DNA of 27,992 nt from an uncultured Collinsella sp. (GCA_900544725.1 UQWK01000025.1:1-27992), one strand, 5' to 3'. Positions 8,539-17,497 are shown, counted from the first letter of the stretch. Notes: a model not told the origin generated them from the sequence alone. Numbers and translations are program-made.

Positions 8539-9769
8539 AAATTTAGAAACGTTATACTTTATCGGCGGATTATTTCCACGCGAGCGTGAAGATGAAATCA
8601 GACGCCTTACGAAGTCCGGCCTTCAAAGCGCCGCAAATAATCTTCAGTGGAAGTTTGTTAAAGGTTACGATTCATGCCTTGGTACTGAAAACGTCCACCT
8701 TATAAACTCGGAATACGTCGGTTCCTTCCCTAAGAGGTACTCCGGCATTTTCGTTCCACGATATAGCTTTCGGCATTCCGAAATTTCTGGTGAAGATGTT
8801 GGGCCTGGCTTCGTTAACCTACCGGTCTTAAAAGAGTTCTCGCGTGCTGCTAGGCTGTGCTCTGAGATTGATAAGGTTAACCCCAGAAGCTGTGAACAAC
8901 TTTACTTCGTTGGCTATGCCGCCACTTATCCCATTGTGACTGCGCTGCATCACGCAAAAAAGAATTTTCCCAATAGCATTGTCGCCCTTATCGTTCCTGA
9001 TTTACCTCAATACATGGAGCTGGGTAGCCGTGGAACGGGATTCTTACACAGGCTTAAGAACCATTTTGTTTCAATAGGCATGAAGGGCATGGATTGCTAC
9101 GTCCCCTTGACAGCTGCAATGGCTCCTTACCTTGGAGTTGACTTGACGAAGTGTGCCGTTGTCGAGGGCATTGCTGACGAACATGACGCTTCTGAGCCTG
9201 AAGCCATCGTACGGGATCTGCCCGAGCGGTATATCTTGTACACAGGGACGCTCCAATACCGCTATGGGTTAGGCGAGTTAATTTCTGCATTTAAGGGGCT
9301 TGACGATACAGGAATCGGTCTTGTTGTTTGCGGTGACGGCGAGGCGGCAAATGAGATGACGGCTCTGCAGTCTGAGAATCCTATGGTGCGATACCTGGGC
9401 GTACTGCCGTCCCAAGAGATTGAAGGCCTGCGCAATGGCGCCACCATTCTCGTTAACCCGCGCAAGAACGAAGGGGATTACACGAAGTTTAGTTTTCCCT
9501 CGAAGATGATGGAGTACCTTGCATCGGGTGTGCCAACCGTCGCCTACAGGCTGGATGGAATGCCTGAAGACTATGAAGGTCTTTTCATCGATGCAACAGA
9601 CGGAGGCCTTAAAGCGGCTTTGAATCGAGCTCTCGCGATGGATCCTGAAGATCTGCACCAACTTTCCTTCCGTGCGAAAACTTATGTCCTCAACCACAAG
9701 GGCTCTAAGGATCAATGCGCACGCACACTTGAGCTTTTCAGAAAGGAGTCCACGTACATTGAGCGGTGA
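8525..9769 (+). CDS. GT4-family glycosyltransferase
   Basis: About 414 residues. The start is taken as TTG 8525, preceded at good spacing by GAGGAGGG (8513-8520) and overlapping the flippase stop by 14 nt. The C-terminal half shows a GT-B donor domain: LPERYILYTGTLQYRYGLGELISAF, LVVCGDGEA, VRYLGVLPSQEIEGL, and KFSFPSKMMEYLASGVPTVAY, the GT4 phosphate-binding region. The N-terminal acceptor half is divergent (LYFIGGLFPRERE). It most likely adds one sugar of the repeat unit. The sugar is unknown. Confidence 0.85.
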   Translation: MKKSKNLETLYFIGGLFPREREDEIRRLTKSGLQSAANNLQWKFVKGYDSCLGTENVHLINSEYVGSFPKRYSGIFVPRYSFRHSEISGEDVGPGFVNLPVLKEFSRAARLCSEIDKVNPRSCEQLYFVGYAATYPIVTALHHAKKNFPNSIVALIVPDLPQYMELGSRGTGFLHRLKNHFVSIGMKGMDCYVPLTAAMAPYLGVDLTKCAVVEGIADEHDASEPEAIVRDLPERYILYTGTLQYRYGLGELISAFKGLDDTGIGLVVCGDGEAANEMTALQSENPMVRYLGVLPSQEIEGLRNGATILVNPRKNEGDYTKFSFPSKMMEYLASGVPTVAYRLDGMPEDYEGLFIDATDGGLKAALNRALAMDPEDLHQLSFRAKTYVLNHKGSKDQCARTLELFRKESTYIER

Positions 9770-10769
9770 CAAGACGTTCGACATTCCCGTCGCAGTATTC
9801 ATTTTCAAACGACTCGATACTCTTGAGAGGATTTTCGATAGACTCGCTGAGGTTCGGCCTAGTAAGCTCTATCTCATCGCTGACCAGGGGAGAGATGAGG
9901 CAGAGCGCCTCGCTGTCGACAAAGTGAGGCGTGGCGTCGACTCACTTATTACTTGGGACTGTGAGGTTATTCGAGACTACGCAAAGGAAAATAGGGGCGT
10001 ATACGGAAACATCGCACTTGGCGCGAAACGAGTGTTCGAGCGGGAGCCTGTTGCCATTTTCTTGGAGGACGATAATTTACCTTCTGCGTCCTTCTTTCCC
10101 TTCTGTGCAGAAATGCTAGCTCGTTACCGTGACAATGATAAGATCCTTTGGATCTGCGGGACTAATTACCTATCGCAATACGAAGCGCCACGGAATGCCT
10201 CATACATCTTTACGAGGCAGCTTATGCCATGCGGATGGGCATCGTGGGGAGACAAGTTTCTATCTTCCTATGACTTCGAGCTGAACAAGACAAATCCCGA
10301 GGACATGAGGTGCGCTCGTAGCACGTACTCGGTACGACGACTCTATCTCCAGCAGCTGTTCAACGTGGAGTACGAGAAGGCGCATAAGAGCCGTACTGGG
10401 CGTTATTATTCTTGGGATTACCATATGGCATGGACCCTCAGGACGGGCGGGTTTTATGGCGTCGCCCCGTCGGTGAACCTTATAGAGAACATTGGTGTTG
10501 ACGACTGCTCGGAGCACGGCGGCAACGACCTCTCGCTAGACATGACGAACCGGTTCTGTTCAATGGGAGGTTACGAACTCTCATTTCCGCTCAGACATCC
10601 TGAGACTGTTGAGCTCGATAAGACCTATGAACGGCTAATCGAGCGGAAGTTGCTGTACCCCGCCAAGGATTACATCGGGGTACTTGTTAAGCTGGCTGCA
10701 AATCGACTGTTTAAATTTCCGCCGGACCTCTCACTCAGGCAAGCGATTAAGAAGGATTTAAATGACTAA
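9759..10769 (+). CDS. GT-A-fold glycosyltransferase (GT2-like)
   Basis: About 336 residues. The start is taken as TTG 9759, downstream of AAGGAG (9742-9747) and overlapping the preceding gene by 11 nt. DIPVAVFIFKRLDTLERIFDRL at the N-terminus and VAIFLEDDNLPSASFFPFC, which carries the acidic DxD-like metal and donor site, mark a GT-A fold. LMPCGWASWGDKF and YSWDYHMAWTLRTGGF are conserved in bacterial proteins annotated as family 2 or sugar transferases. Function in the capsule pathway is inferred from context. Donor unknown. Its stop lies just before fnlC. Confidence 0.75.
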   Translation: MSGDKTFDIPVAVFIFKRLDTLERIFDRLAEVRPSKLYLIADQGRDEAERLAVDKVRRGVDSLITWDCEVIRDYAKENRGVYGNIALGAKRVFEREPVAIFLEDDNLPSASFFPFCAEMLARYRDNDKILWICGTNYLSQYEAPRNASYIFTRQLMPCGWASWGDKFLSSYDFELNKTNPEDMRCARSTYSVRRLYLQQLFNVEYEKAHKSRTGRYYSWDYHMAWTLRTGGFYGVAPSVNLIENIGVDDCSEHGGNDLSLDMTNRFCSMGGYELSFPLRHPETVELDKTYERLIERKLLYPAKDYIGVLVKLAANRLFKFPPDLSLRQAIKKDLND

Positions 10770-10785
10770 TATGGGAGAAGACAAG

Positions 10786-11952
10786 ATGATTCGATTCAAA
10801 AACGACGGCCGCCTGAAGCTGCTTATCATCGTGGGCACCCGCCCCGAGGTCATCCGCCTGTCCGAGGTCATCAAGAAGTGCCGCCGCCACTTCGACTGCC
10901 TGCTGGCTCACACCGGGCAGAACTACGACTACACGCTCAACGGCATCTTCTTCCGCGACCTGGAGCTCGCCGACCCCGACGTCTACCTGGACGCCGTGGG
11001 CGCCGACCTGGGCGAGACCGTGGGCAACATCATCGCCGCGAGCTACAAGTTGATGGTCCAGGTGCAGCCCGACGCGCTGCTGATCCTGGGCGACACCAAC
11101 AGCTGCCTGTCCGCCATCGCGGCCAAGAGGCTCCATATCCCCATCTTCCACATGGAGGCGGGCAACCGCTGCAAGGACGAGTGCCTGCCCGAGGAGACCA
11201 ACCGCCGCATCGTCGACGTGATCTCCGACGTCAACCTGGCCTACTCCGAGCACGCCCGCCGCTACCTCAGGGACACCGGCTGCGCCCCGGAGCGCACCTA
11301 CGTCACCGGGTCGCCCATGGCGGAGGTCCTGCGCGCCAACCTTGACAAGATTGAGGCCTCGGACGTCCTCACCGAGCTCGGCCTGGAGCCGAAGAAGTAC
11401 ATGCTGCTCTCGGCCCACCGCGAGGAGAACATCGACACCGAGGCGAACTTCACGAGCCTGTTCACCGCCATCAACGCGCTGGCCGAGAAATACGACATGC
11501 CGATCCTGTACTCCTGCCACCCGCGCTCCCGCAAGCGCCTGGAGGCCACCGGCTTCAAACTGGACCCGCGCGTGCGCATGCACGAGCCCATGGGCTTCCA
11601 CGACTACAACTGCCTGCAGATGAACGCCTTCGCGGTGGTGTCCGACTCCGGAACCCTGCCCGAGGAGTCCAGCTTCTTCGCGTCTATCGGCCGCCCGTTC
11701 CCGGCGGTGTGCATCCGCACCTCCACCGAGCGCCCCGAGGCCCTGGACAAGGCCTGCTTCACGCTCGCCGGTATCTCTGAGAGGGGACTGCTGCAGGCCG
11801 TCCACACCGCCGTCGAGCTCGACGCGGAGGGGTCGCTGCCCGAGGCGCCCGTGCCCGACTACGCCGACGAAACCGTATCCACCAAGGTGGTAAAGATCAT
11901 CCAGAGCTACACCGGCGTCGTGGACAAGATGGTGTGGAGGAAGAGCTTATAG
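10786..11952 (+). CDS. fnlC: UDP-N-acetyl-L-talosamine/FucNAc 2-epimerase (FnlC/CapG), WecB-like
   Basis: Last UDP-L-FucNAc enzyme: a C2 epimerase of the non-hydrolysing UDP-GlcNAc 2-epimerase family (GT-B-like fold). About 388 residues. Family motifs are IIVGTRPEVIRLSEVI, THTGQN-like LLAHTGQNYDYTLN, LGDTNSCLSA, HMEAGNRCKDECLPEETNRR, SAHREENID and SDSGTLPEESSFF. RLSEVI and the MEAGNRC variant fit FnlC/CapG better than WecB. ATG 10786 is chosen for its GGGAG site 8 nt upstream; in-frame ATGs at 10762 and 10771 would add up to eight residues. It is G+C-rich like fnlA and fnlB but lies five kilobases away from them, with A+T-richer genes between. It ends the capsule operon. Confidence 0.9.
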   Translation: MIRFKNDGRLKLLIIVGTRPEVIRLSEVIKKCRRHFDCLLAHTGQNYDYTLNGIFFRDLELADPDVYLDAVGADLGETVGNIIAASYKLMVQVQPDALLILGDTNSCLSAIAAKRLHIPIFHMEAGNRCKDECLPEETNRRIVDVISDVNLAYSEHARRYLRDTGCAPERTYVTGSPMAEVLRANLDKIEASDVLTELGLEPKKYMLLSAHREENIDTEANFTSLFTAINALAEKYDMPILYSCHPRSRKRLEATGFKLDPRVRMHEPMGFHDYNCLQMNAFAVVSDSGTLPEESSFFASIGRPFPAVCIRTSTERPEALDKACFTLAGISERGLLQAVHTAVELDAEGSLPEAPVPDYADETVSTKVVKIIQSYTGVVDKMVWRKSL

Positions 11953-12028
11953 AACAGTCGACATTTGGTGCGGCATATGTAACCTGCCTGGTTTTCTACC
12001 AGTGTTAACAAGCTAAATATATTTGTTT

Positions 12029-12070
12029 AATTGACCTCTTGTAGACTTTCTTTTCTACAAGAGGTCAATT
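12029..12070 (+). terminator. 17-bp perfect inverted repeat after the capsule operon, possible terminator
   Basis: AATTGACCTCTTGTAGA (12029-12045) is exactly complementary to 12054-12070 across an 8-nt pyrimidine loop. It lies about 75 nt past fnlC and 28 nt before the next ATG. No U-run follows on either strand, so an intrinsic terminator is not certain. A regulatory hairpin ahead of the next gene or a recombination junction is possible. Confidence 0.55.
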
Positions 12071-12098
12071 TGATTATCGTCTGGAAGGGATTCGGAAT

Positions 12099-12909
12099 AT
12101 GGACGAGAAACCTTTATCTGTAACTGATTCGGTATTTTTCCCATACTATGTAAACCAAAATAGACTGTTGGATATTTACGCGATTCTAAATAGGGGCTTT
12201 TCTGAATACGAAGAGATTAAAGAAGAATCGTCTTCAGGAAAAACTTCCTCAAAAAGAGGGGGCGCTGGCGTTGGTTTTAAGATTTTTAAGCTTGGGATAA
12301 CAGCCGAAGCGGAGCTTAATAAGAATTCTGGAAATTCGAGTTCTAAGGAATCAAAGTTGGTCCAGACCACAACTTCAATGTTGAGCATGGTGGTGCATTC
12401 CGGTCAATCTTAAGATCAATTCCATTAAAGGTCTCGTTGATGAAGCGATTGAAATGACTGAGCTCAGCCAATAAATGCAAGGGGTTGGCGGAACCAAGCT
12501 CAAGGAATCAAATAACGCCACCTCAGCTTCATTGAAAAAAATCGGAGCTATCACCAAAGAGTTATTTTCCGCAGAAGAGATAGTCTCCGAAAACGATGCT
12601 TATGCCGTAATTGGTACGATAACTGACCAAAATCTATATCAAGCTAATCGGCAGGATATTATAGATGTAGAACTGACCTGTTTGGCACAAATCAAACGAG
12701 TGTTTCCAGACGGAACGCAATTGATGAAAAATACTGTATTTACCAAAATTACGGACACCGACAGCAAAGAGGCGCTTATCAAGTCAGTGGCGGCCTTAAA
12801 TTCCGGTCCAATTAAATGTGATTCAGTTGCGATAATGGAAATTAGCGGCAAGCCTGTTTATCAACTTGAAGTTGTTGCGCTTTACCAAGAATCGCATCCA
12901 TCGGTATAA
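12099..12909 (+). pseudogene. DUF6414-like protein, broken by frameshift/deletion and an in-frame stop
   Basis: The first segment (12099-12413) starts MDEKPLSVTDSVFFPYYVNQNRLLDIYAILNRG (here only quoted in part: FFPYYVNQNRLLDIYAIL), the typical DUF6414 opening, then a glycine-rich KRGGAGVGFKIFKLG stretch. It then stops. In another frame from about 12400 the expected continuation appears (LKINSIKGLVDEAIEMTELSQ), hits TAA at 12472-12474, and resumes from ATG 12475 to 12909 (TDQNLYQANRQDIIDVELTC and QLEVVALYQ). About 20-30 residues seem lost at the frameshift. The family is of unknown function and often seen in accessory regions. The gene is A+T-rich compared with both neighbours, so it is probably acquired and decaying. 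Confidence 0.75.
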
Positions 12910-12986
12910 CCGCACAACTCGAATCGCTTGTTGAGAGCAAGGCCATACACAATCCTATTTATCTCAAGCATGCCGGCAAGCCGAAG

Positions 12987-13265
12987 TTGATCGCGGACGT
13001 CAACCACCTGACGATGAAGTCCAACTCCGACAACTTCCGCGCGAGCTCCATCCAGGGCGTCATGAAGCGCGTGAAGGCAAAGGGAGTGCCCGTGGTGGTC
13101 TACGAGCCCACGCTGGGCGCGCCGGAGTTCTTCGGCTCCGAGGTGACCCACGACCTGGAGGCCTTCAAGGCCGGCTGCGACGTGATCGTCGCCAACCGCT
13201 GGAGCGACGAGCTCACGGACGTGGCGGACAAGGTGTACACGAGGGATCTGTTTAAGAGGGAATAG
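12987..13265 (+). pseudogene. ugd: 3' fragment of a UDP-glucose 6-dehydrogenase gene
   Basis: About 92 codons matching the C-terminal UDP-binding domain of UDP-glucose/GDP-mannose dehydrogenases: LTMKSNSDNFRASSIQGVMK, KAKGVPVVVYEPTL, DLEAFKAGCDVIVANRWSDE and the ending KVYTRDLF. The roughly 300 upstream residues with the NAD site and catalytic cysteine are absent. The frame stays open a little further upstream, but that part does not look like Ugd. Ugd makes UDP-glucuronate for capsules, so this is likely the scar of an earlier capsule gene cut off when the DUF6414 segment arrived. G+C rises sharply at its left edge. Confidence 0.75.
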
Positions 13266-13501
13266 GGGAGAGCTGACGGCGCTCGAGGGCTCGACCTATA
13301 TCAAAATCATCTAACCTGAGGACGGGGGCGTAAAGTCCACGGCAACAGTCTCCACATATGCGAACTCAACACTATCTCGCAGTTTACCTAGGCGCTGATA
13401 TTTGTTTTGAGCTCGCAAGACAACCACTCAATGGTTATACAGGATGTAGAATCAACGAAATCCAAGTTAGTTGCAAACTATTGACTTGATAGGGGTTGAA
13501 A
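13266..13501 (+). other. Intergenic region ahead of the defence island
   Basis: No gene seen. The sequence becomes A+T-richer from about 13360. It probably holds the promoter for the membrane protein and perhaps the Gabija genes, but no -35/-10 pair is convincing enough to mark. Confidence 0.4.
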
Positions 13502-14032
13502 TTGCTGGGTGAATCTATTCTCGTTTCAATGCTATCTTCTCTTGTTGGCACCCTAATCGGCGGCGGCGTAACGCTGCTCGCAACACACATGACTATCAGG
13601 CATCAAAACGAGCTTGAAGACATGAAAAGAAGACTAACGCTAGAGGATGATTGGCGACAATACGAAAGGGAAAACCTGACGCGTCTTCAAGAAGCGATTC
13701 AGCACAGCATGCGCGCCAACGCGAAGTGCTATGCCCAAATGCTGAAGCATGCCGCAGCCGGAAGAAATTCTATCGAGTGGCTTATTGACGACGATGACTC
13801 TGAAGCTCAGCGTCGGTATTTAGAGGATATCCTTTTGCTTAGCGCGCGTTTGCCCGGTAATGGACTAAACGACGCCATGATAATGTACCGCGAAAAAACG
13901 CGCCGTATGTCGCTCGAATCGCAAAACGAGTCGCAGCTAAATGCCGCAATGAATGAACTTATAAAGCAATACGACCTATGCATGGCGCTTGTGGGCGAAA
14001 AGCTTCGGCGATGCATAGGTAGCTATGAATAA
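13502..14032 (+). CDS. Small membrane-anchored coiled-coil protein of unknown function, upstream of Gabija
   Basis: About 176 residues; not recognised as a named family. One N-terminal membrane helix (ILVSMLSSLVGTLIGGGVTLLA) is followed by a charged helical domain likely to form coiled coil (HQNELEDMKRRLTLEDDWRQ, later NAAMNELIKQYDLCMAL). Most of the protein should face the cytosol. TTG 13502 is chosen because AGGGG (13491-13495) is well spaced from it; TTG 13496 is the alternative. It lies 45 nt before gajA on the same strand, so co-transcription is plausible. Standard Gabija has two genes, so this may be an accessory component or merely a neighbour. Confidence 0.7.
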   Translation: MLGESILVSMLSSLVGTLIGGGVTLLATHMTIRHQNELEDMKRRLTLEDDWRQYERENLTRLQEAIQHSMRANAKCYAQMLKHAAAGRNSIEWLIDDDDSEAQRRYLEDILLLSARLPGNGLNDAMIMYREKTRRMSLESQNESQLNAAMNELIKQYDLCMALVGEKLRRCIGSYE

Positions 14033-14077
14033 ATAATGTGCTGATACCAAGACTTTAAGAACGGCGGTGGTTCTACC

Positions 14078-15799
14078 ATGAGAATCGAAAAAGTTCATAT
14101 CAAAGGATTTCGGAACTTCGACGACGTCGTCGTCGAGCTTGGAAAGAAGACTCTTGTGTTCGGACCCAACGATTCGGGGAAGACCAACTTCCTCTTTGCT
14201 CTGAGGATCCTTTTCGACCCCAACTTTTCCGCTAGGGATTTCGAGCTTACTGCATCCGATTTTAACTGCACAAGCAATCCCTATCGTGTGGAGATAACTG
14301 CGACATTATGCGATATCCACGAGGATTGTCTGATTAGTGCGTTTGGCGGTAGGCTAGCCAACGGCAGAACCGTTATTGGCTATACCTGTAGCCGAGATGG
14401 GGACTATTCGTTCTTGGCTGGAAATGAAGTGTCCGAGATCGAATCTGTGCAGTCTCGCTTCTATATCAAGCATCTAGCGCTCGAGTATGTCGATAGCACC
14501 CGTGACGCCACCCGATTCCTCAAACGCAGTCAGGCAACGCTACTCGAAGCCGCGCGCAACAATCGAAACGAGGACGATGCTCATGACGATGACGTTTCAA
14601 TCAAAGGAATCCAAGACAGCCTCGAATCGTTGAATGACGGGATTAGTGAGTTACATTACATAGCTAATGCCCTTAAATCAGTTAACGACGAGATGGCTAG
14701 GATGTCGGCGTTGAACGAGGGGCGCGAGGCCCGTCTTGTGGCTGGAAACACGGACGCGGGTAAACTGCTTGATAACCTTCAACTCGCCTATCTGTCCGAC
14801 GATGCTCCCTTGACTTTTGGCGGTGAGGGCCGAAGCAACCAACTGTTCTTCTCTACTTGGCTTTCTCAGAGAAGCCTGAAAAACCCCGTTGAGAAGGTGA
14901 CTATTGTCGCTATAGAGGAGCCTGAGGCGCACCTTCATCCGCAGCAGCAGCGGGCATTGGCAAAGTATCTTTCTGGCTGCATTGACGGGCAGGTTCTCAT
15001 TACTACTCATTCGCCTCAGATTGTCGAAAAATTTGTGTCCGATGCACTTGTGATGATGGGTGGCATGGGTAAGCCCGTCTGTTCTGGCCCTAACCTCAGC
15101 AGGGAAGTTAAGGCCCTGGGCTATCGTCTCAACCCTATCGTGGCGGAAGTCTTTTTCAGCCGAGGGGTGTTCTTGGTGGAAGGGCCATCGGAAACCATCT
15201 TCTTCCGAGCCCTTGCAAAAGCCATCGGCATAAATCTTGACCGGGAGAATCTGACGATTCTCTCTGTAGATGGCGTCGGCTTCAAGCCTTACGTGCTTTG
15301 TTGCGAGGCCCTTGGGATTCCCTGGATATTGCGCACCGACAACGATGTGTTCAAAGTCCCAAAGAGGGAACAATACAGGCTTGCCGGCGTTACTCGTGCA
15401 TATGGAATCGCTGAATCTCTTGGGCGCGCCTGCGCTGAATCGGCTTGGCTTAAAGTCAGGGATTCCTTAACGTGGGATGGCGGACCTGCTGTCCCTATTG
15501 AGGTTGCCTCGGTTGTCAATGAGCTGCGCAACTCCCTTAATTTTGAAGGGATTTATCTTTCAGATCGCGACCTTGAGCATGATCTTATCGCGAGCGATCT
15601 TCGCAGCGTGCTGGAAGAGCATTATGGCCTGGAAGACCAGGAAGATCTTTACGCTGCAATGACCAAGCGCAAGGCCGAGAGTATGCATGCGTTCATCGTT
15701 AAGCATTCAAGCGAATTGGGATGTCTGGCAGAAAGCGCTTTCTGCCAACCGCTTCGGAGACTCCAGCTGTTGGCTTCTGTGAGCCGTTGTGATGATTAA
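14078..15799 (+). CDS. gajA: Gabija GajA: OLD-family ATPase with TOPRIM nuclease
   Basis: 573 residues, close to the length of characterised GajA. The N-terminal ABC-type ATPase has a Walker A GPNDSGKT (residues 29-36), a signature/Walker B region VAIEEPEAHLHPQQQRAL (about 277-294) and ITTHSPQIVEKF with the H-loop (about 307-318). The C-terminal TOPRIM domain has FLVEGPSETIFF (Glu near 368) and RTDND (about 420-424), its metal-binding acidic residues. In Gabija, GajA forms a tetramer and cuts DNA when nucleotides are depleted by phage, together with GajB. An 8-nt overlap with a UvrD-like gene is the class 2 OLD arrangement that defines Gabija. A plain OLD nuclease is the only alternative. Confidence 0.9.
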   Translation: MRIEKVHIKGFRNFDDVVVELGKKTLVFGPNDSGKTNFLFALRILFDPNFSARDFELTASDFNCTSNPYRVEITATLCDIHEDCLISAFGGRLANGRTVIGYTCSRDGDYSFLAGNEVSEIESVQSRFYIKHLALEYVDSTRDATRFLKRSQATLLEAARNNRNEDDAHDDDVSIKGIQDSLESLNDGISELHYIANALKSVNDEMARMSALNEGREARLVAGNTDAGKLLDNLQLAYLSDDAPLTFGGEGRSNQLFFSTWLSQRSLKNPVEKVTIVAIEEPEAHLHPQQQRALAKYLSGCIDGQVLITTHSPQIVEKFVSDALVMMGGMGKPVCSGPNLSREVKALGYRLNPIVAEVFFSRGVFLVEGPSETIFFRALAKAIGINLDRENLTILSVDGVGFKPYVLCCEALGIPWILRTDNDVFKVPKREQYRLAGVTRAYGIAESLGRACAESAWLKVRDSLTWDGGPAVPIEVASVVNELRNSLNFEGIYLSDRDLEHDLIASDLRSVLEEHYGLEDQEDLYAAMTKRKAESMHAFIVKHSSELGCLAESAFCQPLRRLQLLASVSRCDD

Positions 15800-17417
15800 G
15801 CCGACTGAAGAGCAGGCTAAGGTAATCGCCTGCGAAGAGTCGGCCGTTGTTTCTGCGCGGCCGGGCAGCGGCAAAACATTCACAATGACGAGAATGATAG
15901 CCAAGACATCTGAGGATCTTTTGAGCTATCAGGGTATTGTTGCCATTTCCTACACTAGGAAGGCCAGTGCCGAACTTAGGGATAGATGCTCCAGTTTAGG
16001 GGTGCGCGGTGGCAATTCATTTTTCGGTACGATCGATGCGTTCTGCCTGACCATGATTATCCAGCAGTTTGTCTCCCATGTCGTGGGTCGAACACTCACT
16101 ATTGATGTAGCCGATGACGATCGGTTGCTCCCCGTCTCAAAGATCAAGGACCGTTGGACAAGCCCTAGCGATGACCGCTGGGACCTTGTCCGCGAGGCGC
16201 TTTCTTTGGGCGTGCTGCCTGTCTCGTCTTTGAGCGAGGTCGCTTACTGCATGGTAAGGCACGTCTCCGCCGTGAGGAAGTTCTTGCGTGCTCGCTATAC
16301 CGCAGTGTTCATCGACGAGTACCAAGACTGCGGCCTTGCCCAGCACATGCTTTTCAGAGAACTTGTCGACCTCGGGATTCGCGGTATTGCTTTCGGGGAT
16401 ATGGACCAAGCTATCTTCGCGTATGACGGCCGGTCTCCTGCCTTCCTAAATGAGCTGATTGCGGACCCACGATTCAAGACTTTCGAGATTACCGAGAACC
16501 ACAGGTGCCACTGGAGCATCGCTGACTACTCGCTAAGGCTTCTGGATGCACAAGTGCCCTCTCATGCATGTCAAGATAAGAGAGTTCTGTTGGTTAAGAT
16601 GTCGGGCGACGAAAGGAACATAGCATGCAACATCCGTGAGCATCTAGATGTGATTTCCGAACGATACGAAGTCAGCAACCGCAACGAGTTCGCTCTTTTG
16701 TCAACATCTAACATGATGCTCGAGCGGTATGCAGAACTTCTTGACATACCTTCTAAGATTATTATCTCCACGAAGCTTGACGTTGGCTTCAGCCGATCCC
16801 GCATATTCTTCAGGGAGCTGCTGGCGTTTCTATACTCAAGTGGTTATGTGGGTGATTTTCTCGACAGGTATATTCCTGCGGGTCAAATGCCCCGCGCACG
16901 GTTTGCGGCTAACGATCTTCTGCTGGCTCTGAAGAATGCTTCAGATGATTCATGGAGTGATCTTTACGATTCCTTTTGCGGCTTAGAAGAGCTATGTCTT
17001 GGGGGTGTGGCCGACCCAGAGGCGCGCATCGATCTCATCGAGGTCCTATCTGATCTCGATCAGCTTAGGGGCGGTTTCCGGCCTGCTCGTAAAGACGAGG
17101 TGAACCTGCTTACATACCACAAGGCGAAGGGGCTTGAGTTCGATGTGGTGTTCTGTCTCGACTGCTATAAGTACATCATGCCCCCTTACAAATACGAGGA
17201 CCAAGACTATGATGCCTATAGGCAATCACTCAATATGCATTACGTCGGGCTTACACGCGCGCGAAAGGCTTGTTACATACCTCTTGCCGACTGGCGCCAT
17301 AATGCGATGGGGGATACGAAGAGGGCCATTCCGTCGGAGTTTCTGCAGAAGCCTGGTTTACAGCGTCTTCGAAGAGAAGTGTGCTGGGGCACTGGAAATG
17401 CAGAAGATGATGTTTAG
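15792..17417 (+). CDS. gajB: Gabija GajB: UvrD/Rep-like SF1 helicase
   Basis: About 541 residues with the full SF1A motif set: Q-motif TEEQ, Walker A SARPGSGKTFT (residues 21-31), Ia ISYTRKASAELRDR, II VFIDEYQDC, III GDMDQAIFAYDG, IV ENHRC, V NLLTYHKAKGLEFDVVF and VI MHYVGLTRARKACY. GajB binds DNA ends and hydrolyses nucleotides, which activates GajA. It is compact compared with UvrD (about 720 residues), as expected for GajB. ATG 15792 is used; GTG 15789 is equally possible, and either overlaps gajA, implying coupled translation. Base composition matches gajA, so the pair probably travels as a unit. Confidence 0.88.
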   Translation: MIKPTEEQAKVIACEESAVVSARPGSGKTFTMTRMIAKTSEDLLSYQGIVAISYTRKASAELRDRCSSLGVRGGNSFFGTIDAFCLTMIIQQFVSHVVGRTLTIDVADDDRLLPVSKIKDRWTSPSDDRWDLVREALSLGVLPVSSLSEVAYCMVRHVSAVRKFLRARYTAVFIDEYQDCGLAQHMLFRELVDLGIRGIAFGDMDQAIFAYDGRSPAFLNELIADPRFKTFEITENHRCHWSIADYSLRLLDAQVPSHACQDKRVLLVKMSGDERNIACNIREHLDVISERYEVSNRNEFALLSTSNMMLERYAELLDIPSKIIISTKLDVGFSRSRIFFRELLAFLYSSGYVGDFLDRYIPAGQMPRARFAANDLLLALKNASDDSWSDLYDSFCGLEELCLGGVADPEARIDLIEVLSDLDQLRGGFRPARKDEVNLLTYHKAKGLEFDVVFCLDCYKYIMPPYKYEDQDYDAYRQSLNMHYVGLTRARKACYIPLADWRHNAMGDTKRAIPSEFLQKPGLQRLRREVCWGTGNAEDDV

Positions 17418-17460
17418 CGTCAAGTCTGTCATACTGTCGTCCGTGTAGCAGACGTATGGC

Positions 17461-17491
17461 GATTGCCTTCCGTGCAATCGGTAAGTAAAAT
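17461..17491 (+). promoter_or_regulatory. Promoter and candidate operator for a leaderless mntA-hepT transcript
   Basis: TTGCCT (17463-17468) and TAAAAT (17486-17491) are separated by exactly 17 nt. The mntA ATG (17498) lies only 6 nt past the -10 box and no ribosome site precedes it, so the mRNA should be leaderless. GATTGC (17461-17466) and GCAATC (17474-17479) form an inverted repeat over the -35 box and spacer, a likely binding site for autoregulation. Confidence 0.6.
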
Positions 17492-17497
17492 TGAGGC

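Noticed and set aside
10747..11805. Long - strand frame opposite fnlC
   Set aside because: Same antisense pattern as with fnlA; no motif and no ribosome site.
12475..12909. Independent gene from ATG 12475
   Set aside because: No ribosome site, and the sequence is the continuation of the DUF6414 frame interrupted by the TAA just before it.
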